64,000 nt of DNA from an uncultured Verrucomicrobiota bacterium (GTDB lineage Bacteria > Verrucomicrobiota > Kiritimatiellia > CAIVKH01): positions 1-64,000 of the forward strand of contig CALKUH010000030.1 of NCBI GenBank assembly GCA_937996795.1, given 5' to 3'. Shown piece after piece: positions 18,801-34,398 of the stretch. Both the position numbers and the translations under genes were made by a program. How positions within the stretch are numbered: the first letter of the stretch is position 1; each line of letters begins with the position of its first letter. The notes under the pieces were generated by a model, which was not told where the DNA came from, did not search any database, and saw nothing but the letters and a program-made list of their open reading frames with translations.

Positions 18801-19094
18801 TCCGCTCGCTTTCGGGAACCCGAGTCGCCGCTGCTGATGCGCTTGCTCGACGGTGGCCCAGATGTGCTTGCAGATGCCCGATGATTCATAGTGCGGGCAC
18901 GTGCAGGAGGCGCGCAGCGAGGAGCCCACCCAGTGCAGGCTTACGTCGTAGATTTCGGTGCCTTGGACCAGCGCTTCGACGCCGCCCGCATCGCTGTCGA
19001 GAATCGTGACGCGTCCGCCGCGAAAATAGGCGCGGCCCTTGGTGATGATGGGCTGCGGAATGCGATGCGTGAGCCGTTCCAGCAAATACGACAT
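15867..19094 (-). CDS. SWIM-domain SNF2-family helicase
   Basis: 1,075-residue DNA-dependent ATPase. The start was placed at the ATG at 19094 (MSYLLERLTHRIP) because the longer open frame runs into purE. An N-terminal SWIM zinc motif (C64-T-C66...C75-K-H77) comes first, then a long variable region. The SNF2 ATPase has Walker A in DDMGLGKT (Lys652), DEAQ at Asp742 and MSGTPIENHLGELWSL. The helicase C lobe has LVFSQFTSFL, SLKAGGVGLNLT and the arginine-finger region DRAHRIGQ. Bacterial members are RapA/HepA relatives that remodel nucleoprotein, possibly RNA polymerase or repair complexes. It is the last gene of purK-purE-SNF2, 7 bases after purE, and converges on the GH31 gene with only 16 bases between stops. 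Confidence 0.93.
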   Translation of the reverse strand: MSYLLERLTHRIPQPIITKGRAYFRGGRVTILDSDAGGVEALVQGTEIYDVSLHWVGSSLRASCTCPHYESSGICKHIWATVEQAHQQRRLGFPKASGPLRLVPYHLEAPPTSPAPVARSDSRPAKDASGPGRASWKRIIKRLADTRTVSPEPEPARESQVFYTLSLPELRNSGVPRLQAVEAFRKKNGDWSKPRPFQPTQQQIAALKPEDRQILLMLRGATPAHAWKGYASPSAYQADTTLWEHLAPLLCRTGRFTANEADPLSGPFFTLDEGPAWIFHLIVDVASAKTVRVRGELWRGEERRPLDEPRVVTASGWMFDTAHIARIDHRDSFPWIALLREQHEITVPRDEVDQFIESTMLLPMSAPLSLPADLALTQETGRFTPALDLTVNVYEPAVFDARLSFDYAGRVFRSQDADRGFRTAGARIFTLRDRAAEEQCRAALSELGLRRPRYAFGDATIDVELPEKRLPEILRALGRKGWRIVFKGRPIRSAGTFSIEVVSGVDWFDLHAKADFDGIPVPMPDLLRAARERLDTLVLADGSIAAIPQDWQQRLAALASFSTADKEALRFRRTQAALLDALLAEQPGVNVDEQFAAAREQLKAFRTIAPADPPATFRGTLRDYQRDGLGWLDFLRAHQFGGCLADDMGLGKTVQVLAMLEARRLAGAGPSLVVLPKSLLYNWRAEAARFTPAMRVIDHHGLSRAKSSGHLSDYDLILTTYGTLRIDAALLKDIEFDYVVLDEAQAIKNASTSQAKAARLLRARHRLAMSGTPIENHLGELWSLFEFLNPGFLGRASVFQGLAANGADESARALLARALRPFILRRTKKEVARELPDRMEDTLWCELPPKQRKIYNELRDHYRASLLGVIDAKGLGRSKIQVLEALLRLRQAACHPALIDKSKDSESSAKLEVLLAQLEELREEDHKALVFSQFTSFLSLVRKELDARGIPYEYLDGKTRDRKASVDRFQADPACKVFLISLKAGGVGLNLTAAEYVFLLDPWWNPAVEAQAIDRAHRIGQTRKVFAYRLIAKDTIEEKVLDLQQSKRALADAIISADNSLIRDLTREDLEHLLA

Positions 19095-19101
19095 TGCGGT
19101 T

Positions 19102-19599
19102 CTAGCGAGCGGCCTTCGCGAGCCCCGTGTTCTTCGCGCGCGATTCGGCCGCCATGCGGCGTTTGAAGGTGGCGAGTTTCGCGGAGAGCCGGGCGTCAAA
19201 CGCCGCGAGGATCGCGACGGCGAGCAATCCGGCGTTGCGGCCGTTGCCGATGGATACCGTGGCGACCGGCACGCCGGCGGGCATCTGCGCGATGGAGAGC
19301 AGGGAGTCGAGCCCTTTGAGCGCCTTTGATTCCACCGGCACGCCAATGACAGGCAGGGTGGTGTGGCTCGCGGTCATGCCGGGCAGGTGCGCCGCGCCGC
19401 CCGCGCCGGCGATGATGACCTTCAGGCCGCGTTTTGCCGCCGCCTTCGCATAGCGCGCCATGTCGTCCGGCGTCCGGTGCGCGGACACGACCTTGATCTC
19501 GTGGGATACGCCGAACTCCGCCAGCGCATCCGCCGCCTTTTGCATGGTGGGCAAATCCGAATCGCTGCCCATGATGATGCCGACGAGAGGTTTCTTCAT
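19102..19599 (-). CDS. purE: N5-carboxyaminoimidazole ribonucleotide mutase
   Basis: 165-residue class I PurE, which moves the carboxylate of N5-CAIR to give CAIR in de novo purine synthesis. Motifs are GSDSDLPTM near the N-terminus, KVVSAHRTPD with the substrate-binding His, and AGGAAHLPGM and VPVESKALKGLDSLLS. The C-terminal extension (KRRMAAESRAKNTG) is basic. It is downstream of purK, its pathway partner, as expected for the PurK/PurE route. A five-unit heptamer array touches the base before its ATG, and no Shine-Dalgarno is visible there. Confidence 0.97.
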   Translation of the reverse strand: MKKPLVGIIMGSDSDLPTMQKAADALAEFGVSHEIKVVSAHRTPDDMARYAKAAAKRGLKVIIAGAGGAAHLPGMTASHTTLPVIGVPVESKALKGLDSLLSIAQMPAGVPVATVSIGNGRNAGLLAVAILAAFDARLSAKLATFKRRMAAESRAKNTGLAKAAR

Positions 19600-19600
19600 A

Positions 19601-19635
19601 GTGGCCAGTAATCAGTAACCGGTGACCGGTGACCA
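19601..19635. repeat. Five-unit heptamer array upstream of purE
   Basis: Consecutive 7-bp units GTGGCCA, GTAATCA, GTAACCG, GTGACCG and GTGACCA lie between purK and purE, ending one base before the purE start (minus strand). Confidence 0.85.
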
Positions 19636-19659
19636 GAAAAATGTTTGTCGCCCGCGCGC

Positions 19660-20829
19660 TTACAGTCCGAAGCGCAGGGCGTCCGCGGCACGGCGGGCGA
19701 GGGTGAGGGCTTCTTCGGGGGTGGCGCCGAGGGCGGTGACGTGGCCGAGTTTGCGGCCTTTGGCGCTCCGGTCCTTGCCGTAGAGGTGGATGTGGGCGCC
19801 GGGCACGGCGAGGGCGGCGTCGAGGCCTGTGGGCACGGGCGGACCGTCGGCGGCGCCCAGGAGGTTCACCATCGCGGCGGCGGGCGCGCGCAGGGCGGGG
19901 GAGCCGAGCGGCCAGCCGAGCACGGCGCGGATGTGGTTCTCGAACTGTGAGCAGTGACACGCCTCGATCGTGTAGTGGCCGGAGTTGTGCACGCGCGGGG
20001 CCATTTCGTTGACGAGGATGCGTCCGTCCGGCATCAGGAACATTTCGACGCCGACACTGCCAATCGCGCCGATGGCCTCGACCGCGCGGCGTCCAATGTC
20101 CGCTGCAGCAGCGGCCTGTTCCGGGGGGAGCTGCGATGGGGCGACGACGGTGTGGCAGATGTGGTCGCGCTGGACCGTGTCGACGACGGGGTAGATGGCG
20201 ATGGGGGCTTGCGGATTGTGGATGTCGGATTTGCCGCGTGTGACCATGACCGCGAGTTCGCGGGTAAAGGGGCAGAACTGCTCAACGTAGAGCGCGTGGG
20301 CCTCGCCATCGAGCCGGGCCCAGGCGGCGGCGACATCAGCGGCGGAGCGGACGGTGGCGTTGCCTTTGCCGTCATAGCCGAGTTTGCGGCGCTTGAGGAC
20401 CAGCGGCCAGCCGAGGGCGGCGGCGGCTTCGATCACTTCGTCGGGGCGGTCCACCGCGCGGAAGGCGGCGGTGGGCAGGCCTGCGTCCGCCAGCGTCTGC
20501 TTCTGGATCAATTTGTCCTGCACATGCGCCATGCAGGCGGCGGAGGGGTGGAGGCGGTGTCCCGCCGATTCCAGTTCCGCGAGCGCGTCGGACTCGATAA
20601 ATTCATTCTCGAGAATGACGACATCCGTGCCTTCCGCGAAACGGATCAGGGTGTCGGGATCGTTCCAGTCGCCGACGGTTGCGGGCCAGGGCAAAAGCGG
20701 GTCCGCCGTGCGCTTCTGTTCCAGCACCTTTATGCGGCATCCGAGCTGGAGGGCGGCTTGCGCCATCATCTTGGCCAATTGCCCGCTGCCGAGGATGCCG
20801 ATGAGGGGACGTTCCTGTGCCGAAAACAT
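19660..20829 (-). CDS. purK: N5-carboxyaminoimidazole ribonucleotide synthase
   Basis: 389-residue ATP-grasp enzyme that carboxylates AIR to N5-CAIR with bicarbonate and ATP. The N-terminus IGILGSGQLAKMMAQAA is the PurK nucleotide-binding start. LVLKRRKLGYDGKGN is the ATP-grasp Lys/Gly loop, and NEMAPRVHNSGHYTIEACHCSQFENHIRA carries the metal-binding Glu/Asn and the family signature. Length is typical (about 355-390). It is the first gene of the minus-strand purK-purE-SNF2 unit. The upstream 289-bp gap divides it from the divergently transcribed tRNA-Thr/tuf cluster and should contain promoters in both directions. Confidence 0.97.
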   Translation of the reverse strand: MFSAQERPLIGILGSGQLAKMMAQAALQLGCRIKVLEQKRTADPLLPWPATVGDWNDPDTLIRFAEGTDVVILENEFIESDALAELESAGHRLHPSAACMAHVQDKLIQKQTLADAGLPTAAFRAVDRPDEVIEAAAALGWPLVLKRRKLGYDGKGNATVRSAADVAAAWARLDGEAHALYVEQFCPFTRELAVMVTRGKSDIHNPQAPIAIYPVVDTVQRDHICHTVVAPSQLPPEQAAAAADIGRRAVEAIGAIGSVGVEMFLMPDGRILVNEMAPRVHNSGHYTIEACHCSQFENHIRAVLGWPLGSPALRAPAAAMVNLLGAADGPPVPTGLDAALAVPGAHIHLYGKDRSAKGRKLGHVTALGATPEEALTLARRAADALRFGL

Positions 20830-20946
20830 GCGCGCATGATGGCGGGGGGCGGGGGGAGGTCAAGAAGATGTGACAGGAGGGGGGCGAGTAGCGGGGATGC
20901 GGGGAGTACGGGGGGAATAAATTTTGCATTTTTTCCTCATTGTCTG

Positions 20947-20976
20947 TTGACAGGGGTGGGCCATATCAGTCATACA
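20947..20976 (+). promoter_or_regulatory. Candidate sigma70-type promoter of the tRNA-Thr/tuf cluster
   Basis: A perfect -35 box TTGACA at 20947-20952 is followed after 18 bp by CATACA (20971-20976), a 3/6 match to TATAAT. It is preceded by an AT-rich UP-like patch (AATAAATTTTGCATTTTTT, 20919-20937). Transcription would start near 20983, about 135 bp before tRNA-Thr. The -10 is weak. Confidence 0.4.
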
Positions 20977-20993
20977 TCGCCGGATGCGCGTTT

Positions 20994-21009
20994 CCTGTAG
21001 CGATACAGG
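20994..21009 (+). other. Leader hairpin with GCGA tetraloop
   Basis: CCTGTA-GCGA-TACAGG forms a perfect 6-bp stem closed by a GNRA tetraloop, about 10 nt into the transcript predicted from the 20947 promoter. Confidence 0.4.
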
Positions 21010-21118
21010 GGGTGTGCACCGCTAAATCATTGAGGGCAAGCGCAACTCCATCACTCGGACTTCGAACGGGCGTGGGGTGGTGGGGCGTTTTGTCCTGATT
21101 GCTTTTGCGTGCCAGGGC

Positions 21119-21194
21119 GCCCACGTAGCTCAGTCGGTAGAGCACGTCCTTGGTAAGGACGAGGTCGGCCGTTCGATCCGGCTCGTGGGCTCCA
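21119..21194 (+). tRNA. tRNA-Thr (anticodon GGT)
   Basis: 76-nt cloverleaf with encoded CCA (21192-21194). Acceptor stem is GCCCACG (21119-21125) with CGTGGGC (21184-21190), and the anticodon stem is CGTCC/GGACG around loop TTGGTAA, giving anticodon GGT for ACC codons. The T-loop GTTCGATCC is intact. Placement directly upstream of tuf matches thrT-tufB of E. coli. Confidence 0.97.
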
Positions 21195-21229
21195 CCCTTC
21201 GCCGGAGCGAAGCAGGGCGGTGCGAAGGG
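21195..21229 (+). other. Alternative hairpins between tRNA-Thr and tuf
   Basis: CCCTTCGC (21195-21202) can pair with GCGAAGGG (21222-21229). The inner CTTCGC (21197-21202) can instead pair with GCGAAG (21207-21212), closing on CGGA. The two folds are mutually exclusive and lie directly after the tRNA 3' end. Possible roles are processing of tRNA from tuf mRNA or control of tuf. Confidence 0.5.
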
Positions 21230-21315
21230 CGCTTGCCGGGCCACGGCTTGGCGTGGAAGAGATTTTTTGCAGCAACTGACAACGGTAACGGTAATACACG
21301 CGAGGAGAGAGCAAC

Positions 21316-22524
<1,209 letters not shown>

Positions 22525-22547
22525 TCAAACGGAATCGAGACGGGCGC

Positions 22548-22569
22548 GCCCGCGGGACCTCCCGCGGGC
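22548..22569 (+). terminator. GC-rich hairpin after tuf
   Basis: GCCCGCGGGA (22548-22557) and TCCCGCGGGC (22560-22569) form a perfect 10-bp stem with a 2-nt gap, between tuf and rpmG. No T-run follows, so partial attenuation or RNA processing is more likely than full termination. Confidence 0.45.
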
Positions 22570-22596
22570 GGGCCGGTTTCGGTTGAGGAACGAAAT

Positions 22597-22749
22597 ATGC
22601 CTCGGGAGATCATCACGCTGGCCTGCACCGACTGCAAGCGGCGCACGTATACGTCCACGCGCAACAAGCGCTCGGGCGGGGAACGGCTTGAGCTGAAGAA
22701 GTATTGTCGCTTCGAGCGCAAGCACACGCTGCACCGCGAGGTCAAATAG
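22597..22749 (+). CDS. rpmG: 50S ribosomal protein L33
   Basis: 50-residue L33 located between tuf and tRNA-Trp, its usual place. The ATG at 22597 has GAGGAA upstream. The protein resembles the zinc-binding form (ACTDCKRRTYTSTRNKR...LELKKYCRFERKHTLHREVK), but the usual second CxxC is C37-R-F-E40. Only three of four zinc-binding cysteines (10, 13, 37) remain, so zinc binding is probably weak, lost or completed by His43. The other zinc-type ribosomal proteins in the window (S4, S14, L28, L36) keep all ligands. Confidence 0.95.
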   Translation: MPREIITLACTDCKRRTYTSTRNKRSGGERLELKKYCRFERKHTLHREVK

Positions 22750-22766
22750 CGACGGGATTCCGAAGT

Positions 22767-22842
22767 AGGGCAGTAGCTCAATTGGCAGAGCACCGGTCTC
22801 CAAAACCGGGTGTTGGGGGTTCAAGTCCCTCCTGCCCTGCCA
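22767..22842 (+). tRNA. tRNA-Trp (anticodon CCA)
   Basis: 76-nt cloverleaf with encoded CCA end. Acceptor is AGGGCAG (22767-22773) with CTGCCCT (22832-22838), discriminator G. The anticodon loop CTCCAAA gives CCA, reading UGG, and the T-loop is TTCAAGT. It lies between rpmG and secE, the conserved position in many bacteria. Confidence 0.97.
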
Positions 22843-22864
22843 GCCGCTCCCGCCTCCAAACATC

Positions 22865-23068
22865 GTGAACAAACTGGGTCAATTCATTACCGGCACGCGC
22901 ACGTTCTTCGGCGAAGTCCAGGTGGAGCTCAAAAAGTGCACCTGGCCGACGCGTCCGGAACTGCTTGAGTCAACGGTTGTCGTCGTGGTCGCCGTGGCGA
23001 TCCTCGGGGCCGTGGTCAGCTTGAGCGACGTGGTGTTGAGCGTGCTGCTGCGGGTGGTAATCCGCTAA
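22865..23068 (+). CDS. secE: Preprotein translocase subunit SecE
   Basis: 67-residue single-span SecE of the SecYEG channel, with a GTG start at 22865. The conserved amphipathic helix has EVQVELKKCTWPTRPEL, followed by one hydrophobic transmembrane segment (VVVVVAVAILGAVVSLSDVVLSVLL). Short, as in most bacteria outside the enterics. It lies between tRNA-Trp and nusG and has no strong ribosome site. Confidence 0.93.
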   Translation: MNKLGQFITGTRTFFGEVQVELKKCTWPTRPELLESTVVVVVAVAILGAVVSLSDVVLSVLLRVVIR

Positions 23069-23083
23069 GGGCGGGTGGTTACT

Positions 23084-23632
23084 ATGGATAAGCAGTGGTT
23101 TGTGCTTCATACGCTTTCCGGCCAGGAGGGCAAGGTCCGCGAGAGCATCGAGCGCCGCATCAAGATCGAGGAGATGCAGGACTACATCGAGGAAGTCCTG
23201 ATCCCCACCGAGAAGGTTTCCGAGGTCAAGCGGGGCAAGAAGACGACGACCACCCGGAAGTTTTATCCGGGCTACGTGCTCATCCATATCCACCTGTACG
23301 ATGCGAACAAGCAGTTGGTGGAGCGGAGCTGGTACTTCATCCAGAACACGCCCGGCATCATCGGGTTCGTGGGCGGCGAGCGGCCGGTGCCGCTGCGCGA
23401 GGAGGAAGTCCTCAGCATCATGAACCAGATCGAGGAGAAGAAGGAGAAGGTCAAGCCGAAGGTGACCTTCGAGGCGGGCGAGACGGTGAAGATCAACGAC
23501 GGCCCGTTCCTGAACTTCAACGGCGTGATCGAGGAAATCGATCCGGAGCGCGGCAAGCTCAAGGTGTCGGTTTCAATCTTCGGCCGGTCGGCTCCCGTGG
23601 AGCTGGAGTACTGGCAGGTTGAGCGGGCTTGA
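23084..23632 (+). CDS. nusG: Transcription termination/antitermination protein NusG
   Basis: 182-residue NusG that binds RNA polymerase and links it to Rho or the ribosome. The ATG at 23084 (MDKQWFVLHTLSGQE) is preferred to the GTG nine bases upstream because it matches the family start and has GGGCGGG upstream. The NGN domain covers about residues 1-115 (FYPGYVLIHI, WYFIQNTPGIIGFVG), and the C-terminal KOW domain contains VKINDGPFLNFNGVIEEID. It sits 15 bases after secE. Confidence 0.95.
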   Translation: MDKQWFVLHTLSGQEGKVRESIERRIKIEEMQDYIEEVLIPTEKVSEVKRGKKTTTTRKFYPGYVLIHIHLYDANKQLVERSWYFIQNTPGIIGFVGGERPVPLREEEVLSIMNQIEEKKEKVKPKVTFEAGETVKINDGPFLNFNGVIEEIDPERGKLKVSVSIFGRSAPVELEYWQVERA

Positions 23633-23637
23633 GCAAC

Positions 23638-23665
23638 AATCCGAATTCCGAAATCCGAAATAAAG
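23638..23665. repeat. Four-unit heptamer array upstream of rplK
   Basis: 7-bp units AATCCGA, ATTCCGA, AATCCGA and AATAAAG lie between the nusG stop and the rplK start (23689). Confidence 0.8.
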
Positions 23666-23688
23666 AACACTGAATCTTAGGTCCAAGC

Positions 23689-24114
23689 ATGGCAAAGAAA
23701 GTCACAGCGATCGTCAAGTTGCAGATTCCGGCCGGCCAGGCAAATCCCGCCCCGCCGGTGGGTCCCGCCCTCGGCCAGCAGGGCGTGAACATCATGGCCT
23801 TCTGCAAGGAGTTCAACGCCGCCACGCAGAAGGACGCCGGGCTGGTGATCCCGGTCGTCATCTCCGTGTACCAGGACAAGTCGTTCAGCTTCATCACCAA
23901 GAGCCCGCCCGCCTCGACGCTGCTGAAGCGCGCGGCCGGCATCGCCAAGGGCTCGGGCGCGCCGAACCGCGACAAGGTCGGCAAGGTGAACCGCAAACAG
24001 ATTCAGGAAATCGCGAAACTGAAGGAAAAGGACCTGAACGCACGAGACGTGGACCACGCGTGCCGCATCATTGAAGGTACGGCGCGTAGCATGGGAGTCG
24101 AGGTAGAAAAATAA
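23689..24114 (+). CDS. rplK: 50S ribosomal protein L11
   Basis: 141-residue L11 of the GTPase-associated stalk base, binding 23S rRNA. N-terminal VKLQIPAGQANPAPPVGPALGQQG and C-terminal RNA-binding GTARSMGVEV are standard. Only weak ribosome-site bases (TTAGG) are upstream. Its stop overlaps the rplA ATG by one base. Confidence 0.98.
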   Translation: MAKKVTAIVKLQIPAGQANPAPPVGPALGQQGVNIMAFCKEFNAATQKDAGLVIPVVISVYQDKSFSFITKSPPASTLLKRAAGIAKGSGAPNRDKVGKVNRKQIQEIAKLKEKDLNARDVDHACRIIEGTARSMGVEVEK

Positions 24115-24815
24115 TGGCACATCACGGCAAAAAATACCGGGCCACCGCTGCGAAGGTGGACCGGACGAAGACGTATGAACTGGAGGAGGCCATCGCCTTC
24201 CTTCAGGGGAACAAATTCACGAAATTCGATGAGACGGCGGAAATCGCATTCCGCCTCGGCATCGATCCCGCGCAGTCGGACCAGAACGTCCGCGGCACGG
24301 TCGCGCTCCCGCACGGCACCGGCAAGAAGGTGCGTGTGCTGGTGTTCGCGACGGGGCCGCAGGCCGATGCGGCCCGTGCGGCTGGCGCCGACCACGTCGG
24401 CTACGAGGATCTCGTGGCCAAACTGAACGGCGGATGGCTCGATGTGGACATCATCGTGTCCACGGCCGAGTGCATGAAGGAAGTGCGCAAGCTGGGCAAA
24501 GTGCTCGGTCCGCGCGGCCTCATGCCGAACCCGAAGTCGGGCACGGTCACCGAGGATACGGCGAACGCGGTCAAGCAGTTCAAGGCCGGTCGCGTCGAGT
24601 TCCGCATGGACAAGAACGGCAATGTGCAGGTCCCGTTCGGCAAGCTGTCGTTTGCAACGGCGGCGCTGCTGGAGAACTGCCGCGCCGTGGTTGAAGCGGT
24701 GCAGCACGCGCGCCCCGCGGCCGCGAAGGGCATTTTTATCAAGCGCTGCACGGTCAGCTCCACCATGGGGCCGGGCCTGCATGTAAACGTGCGCGACGCG
24801 GTTGAGGCCGCCTGA
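24114..24815 (+). CDS. rplA: 50S ribosomal protein L1
   Basis: 233-residue L1 of the mobile L1 stalk, probably also the autogenous repressor of rplKA as in E. coli (no leader site was identified here). Signature KVLGPRGLMPNPKSGTV and the two-domain length are typical. Start overlaps the rplK stop. Confidence 0.98.
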   Translation: MAHHGKKYRATAAKVDRTKTYELEEAIAFLQGNKFTKFDETAEIAFRLGIDPAQSDQNVRGTVALPHGTGKKVRVLVFATGPQADAARAAGADHVGYEDLVAKLNGGWLDVDIIVSTAECMKEVRKLGKVLGPRGLMPNPKSGTVTEDTANAVKQFKAGRVEFRMDKNGNVQVPFGKLSFATAALLENCRAVVEAVQHARPAAAKGIFIKRCTVSSTMGPGLHVNVRDAVEAA

Positions 24816-24825
24816 GGAGCGTGTC

Positions 24826-25350
24826 ATGAGAGCAGAAAAAGTTTCCATGTTGCAGGAAGTGCGCACGAAGCTGAATGCCTCGTCGTATTTCATCCTGACC
24901 AACTACAAGGGCTTGAGCGTGATCAAGTCCGACGACCTGCGCAAACGCCTGCGCAACGCGAAGGCGAATTTCCAGGTCATCCAGAACAAGCACTTCGGCA
25001 TGGCGGCCAAGGACTGGGGCATCCCGTCGATCGACGCCGCGCAGTTGCGGGGCCCGTCGGCGCTGGTGTACGGCGAAGGCGATGTCGTCGCGGCGGCCAA
25101 GGTGCTGAAGGATTTCATCAAGGAAAACGAGAAGCCGGCCGTCAAGCTCGGCGGGCTTCAAGGGAAACTGCTATCTCCGGCGGACGTGGAAAGCCTCGCC
25201 GCGTTGCCGTCGCGGGAAATCCTGCTGGGCCAGGTGGTCGGCACCATTGCCGCCCCGATGTCCCGGCTGGTCGGTGCACTGCAGCAGAAAGTCGCGAGTG
25301 TGCTGTATGTCCTGCAGGCGTACGCGGATAAGAAGGGCCCCGCGGCCTGA
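24826..25350 (+). CDS. rplJ: 50S ribosomal protein L10
   Basis: 174-residue L10, the stalk platform that carries L7/L12 dimers. The ATG at 24826 has GAGGAG upstream and begins MRAEKVSMLQEVR. Conserved YKGLSVIKSDDLRKRLRNA and GQVVGTIAAPMSRLVGALQ are present, with a C-terminal helix for L7/L12 binding. Confidence 0.97.
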   Translation: MRAEKVSMLQEVRTKLNASSYFILTNYKGLSVIKSDDLRKRLRNAKANFQVIQNKHFGMAAKDWGIPSIDAAQLRGPSALVYGEGDVVAAAKVLKDFIKENEKPAVKLGGLQGKLLSPADVESLAALPSREILLGQVVGTIAAPMSRLVGALQQKVASVLYVLQAYADKKGPAA

Positions 25351-25394
25351 TCCGTCCACAATCAACAATCGAACGAAGCGAAGGAGTAACGACA

Positions 25395-25790
25395 ATGGCA
25401 GAAGCAACGCAGAAAATGGAAGAAATCGTGTCCGCCATCGAACAGATGACGGTGTTGGACCTGTCCAAGCTGGTGAAGCTCTTGGAAGAGCGTCTGGGTG
25501 TGTCCGCGGCGGCCCCTGTGGCTGTGGCGGCGGCGGGTGCGGCGGGCGGCGCCGCAGCGGCGGCCCCGGCGGAAGAGAAGACCGAGTTCACGGTGGTCCT
25601 GGCCAACGCCGGCGCCAACAAGATTCAGGTCATCAAAGAGCTCCGTGCCCTCACGAACCTCGGCCTCAAGGAAGCCAAGGACCTCGTAGAAGGCGCGCCC
25701 AAGACGGTCAAGGAAGGCGCTTCCAAGGACGAGGCCGCGAATATCAAGGCCAAGCTGGAAGCCGCTGGCGCCAAAGTCGAAGTCAAGTAG
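25395..25790 (+). CDS. rplL: 50S ribosomal protein L7/L12
   Basis: 131-residue stalk protein that recruits translational GTPases. It has an N-terminal dimerisation domain, an Ala/Gly/Pro hinge (about residues 37-60) and the C-terminal domain EKTEFTVVLANAGANKIQVIK with LGLKEAKDLVEGAPK. A strong GGAG site precedes the ATG. A stem-loop follows before rpoB. Confidence 0.98.
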   Translation: MAEATQKMEEIVSAIEQMTVLDLSKLVKLLEERLGVSAAAPVAVAAAGAAGGAAAAAPAEEKTEFTVVLANAGANKIQVIKELRALTNLGLKEAKDLVEGAPKTVKEGASKDEAANIKAKLEAAGAKVEVK

Positions 25791-25808
25791 GCTTCGATCA
25801 CCGGAATT

Positions 25809-25853
25809 TCCAACGGTTGGAGGGCGGACGAGGCCGCTCCTCCAGCCGTTGGA
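25809..25853 (+). terminator. rplL-rpoB intergenic hairpin (attenuator candidate)
   Basis: TCCAACGGTTGGAGG (25809-25823) pairs with CCTCCAGCCGTTGGA (25839-25853) with one mismatch. There is no clean T-run. A partial terminator at this place lowers rpoBC expression relative to ribosomal proteins in E. coli; the same role is inferred here. Confidence 0.55.
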
Positions 25854-25940
25854 TGTTTCATTCCGGCAGGGTCCCGCCCGTGGGGCGGGGCGGTGCGCGT
25901 GGGTGCTCCTCGAGGGGCTGGGCTGGCCCGAAGGTGACAG

Positions 25941-29696
<3,756 letters not shown>

Positions 29697-29750
29697 ACGG
29701 CAAGCGGGCCGACAGCCAACCATTACGACGGATCAGGAACGGAGAAGGTT

Positions 29751-33923
<4,173 letters not shown>

Positions 33924-33930
33924 TTGCCAG

Positions 33931-33966
33931 GAGCGCGGGCGCTCTGATACGCTCGCGGTCCTTTTT
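33931..33966 (+). terminator. Weak hairpin plus T-stretch between rpoC and rpsL
   Basis: GAGCGC-GG-GCGCTC (33931-33944), then after 17 bases TTTTT (33962-33966). The distance to the T-run is long, so at best a weak terminator at the beta/str operon boundary. Confidence 0.3.
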
Positions 33967-33984
33967 GCGAATGCAGGGGAAGAT

Positions 33985-34389
33985 ATGCCAACGATAAATC
34001 AACTGGTACGAAAAGGGCGCCGGGTGCCCAACACGAAGAGCAAGTCGCCGGCGCTTCAAAAGTGTCCGCAGCGCCGCGGCGTGTGTCTGCTCGTCAAGAC
34101 GATGACGCCGAAGAAGCCGAACTCCGCGCTCCGCAAGATCGCGCGTATCCGCCTCACCAACGGCGTGGAAGTCACCGCCTACATCCCGGGTGTCGGCCAC
34201 AACCTGCAGGAGCACAGCATGGTGCTGGTGCGCGGCGGTCGTGTGAAGGATTTGCCGGGCGTGCGCTATCACATCGTGCGCGGCAGTCTTGACTGCGCGG
34301 GTGTCAACGAACAGCCGGGCTGGGGCCAGCGCAAGCGCGGCCGCTCGAAGTACGGAACCAAGCGGCCCAAAAAAGAAGCCAGCAAGTAG
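33985..34389 (+). CDS. rpsL: 30S ribosomal protein S12
   Basis: 134-residue decoding-centre protein. TPKKPNSALRK and GHNLQEHSMVLVRGGRVKDLPG contain the residues whose mutation gives streptomycin resistance elsewhere; here they are wild-type-like. GGGGA precedes the ATG. First gene of the str group, ten bases before rpsG. Confidence 0.98.
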   Translation: MPTINQLVRKGRRVPNTKSKSPALQKCPQRRGVCLLVKTMTPKKPNSALRKIARIRLTNGVEVTAYIPGVGHNLQEHSMVLVRGGRVKDLPGVRYHIVRGSLDCAGVNEQPGWGQRKRGRSKYGTKRPKKEASK

Positions 34390-34398
34390 GATCATCCC

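Larger units (their letters stand above)
20830..21118. other. Divergent intergenic region between purK and tRNA-Thr
   Basis: 289 bp without a gene. The purK side (20840-20925) is strongly G-rich on the plus strand, followed by an AT-rich patch (20926-20945) and a TTGACA box at 20947. Further right there is a small hairpin (20994-21009) and otherwise no coding signal. It probably holds the purK promoter on the minus strand and the promoter of the large translation cluster on the plus strand. Confidence 0.6.

Noticed and set aside
19095..19346. N-terminal 84-codon extension of the SNF2 gene
   Set aside because: It overlaps purE in another frame and has shadow composition; the SWIM-family start at 19094 is consistent with gene spacing.
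22767..22842. Possible attachment site or integration scar at tRNA-Trp
   Set aside because: No partial tRNA duplicate, integrase or composition change nearby; it is the conserved rpmG-trpT-secE layout.
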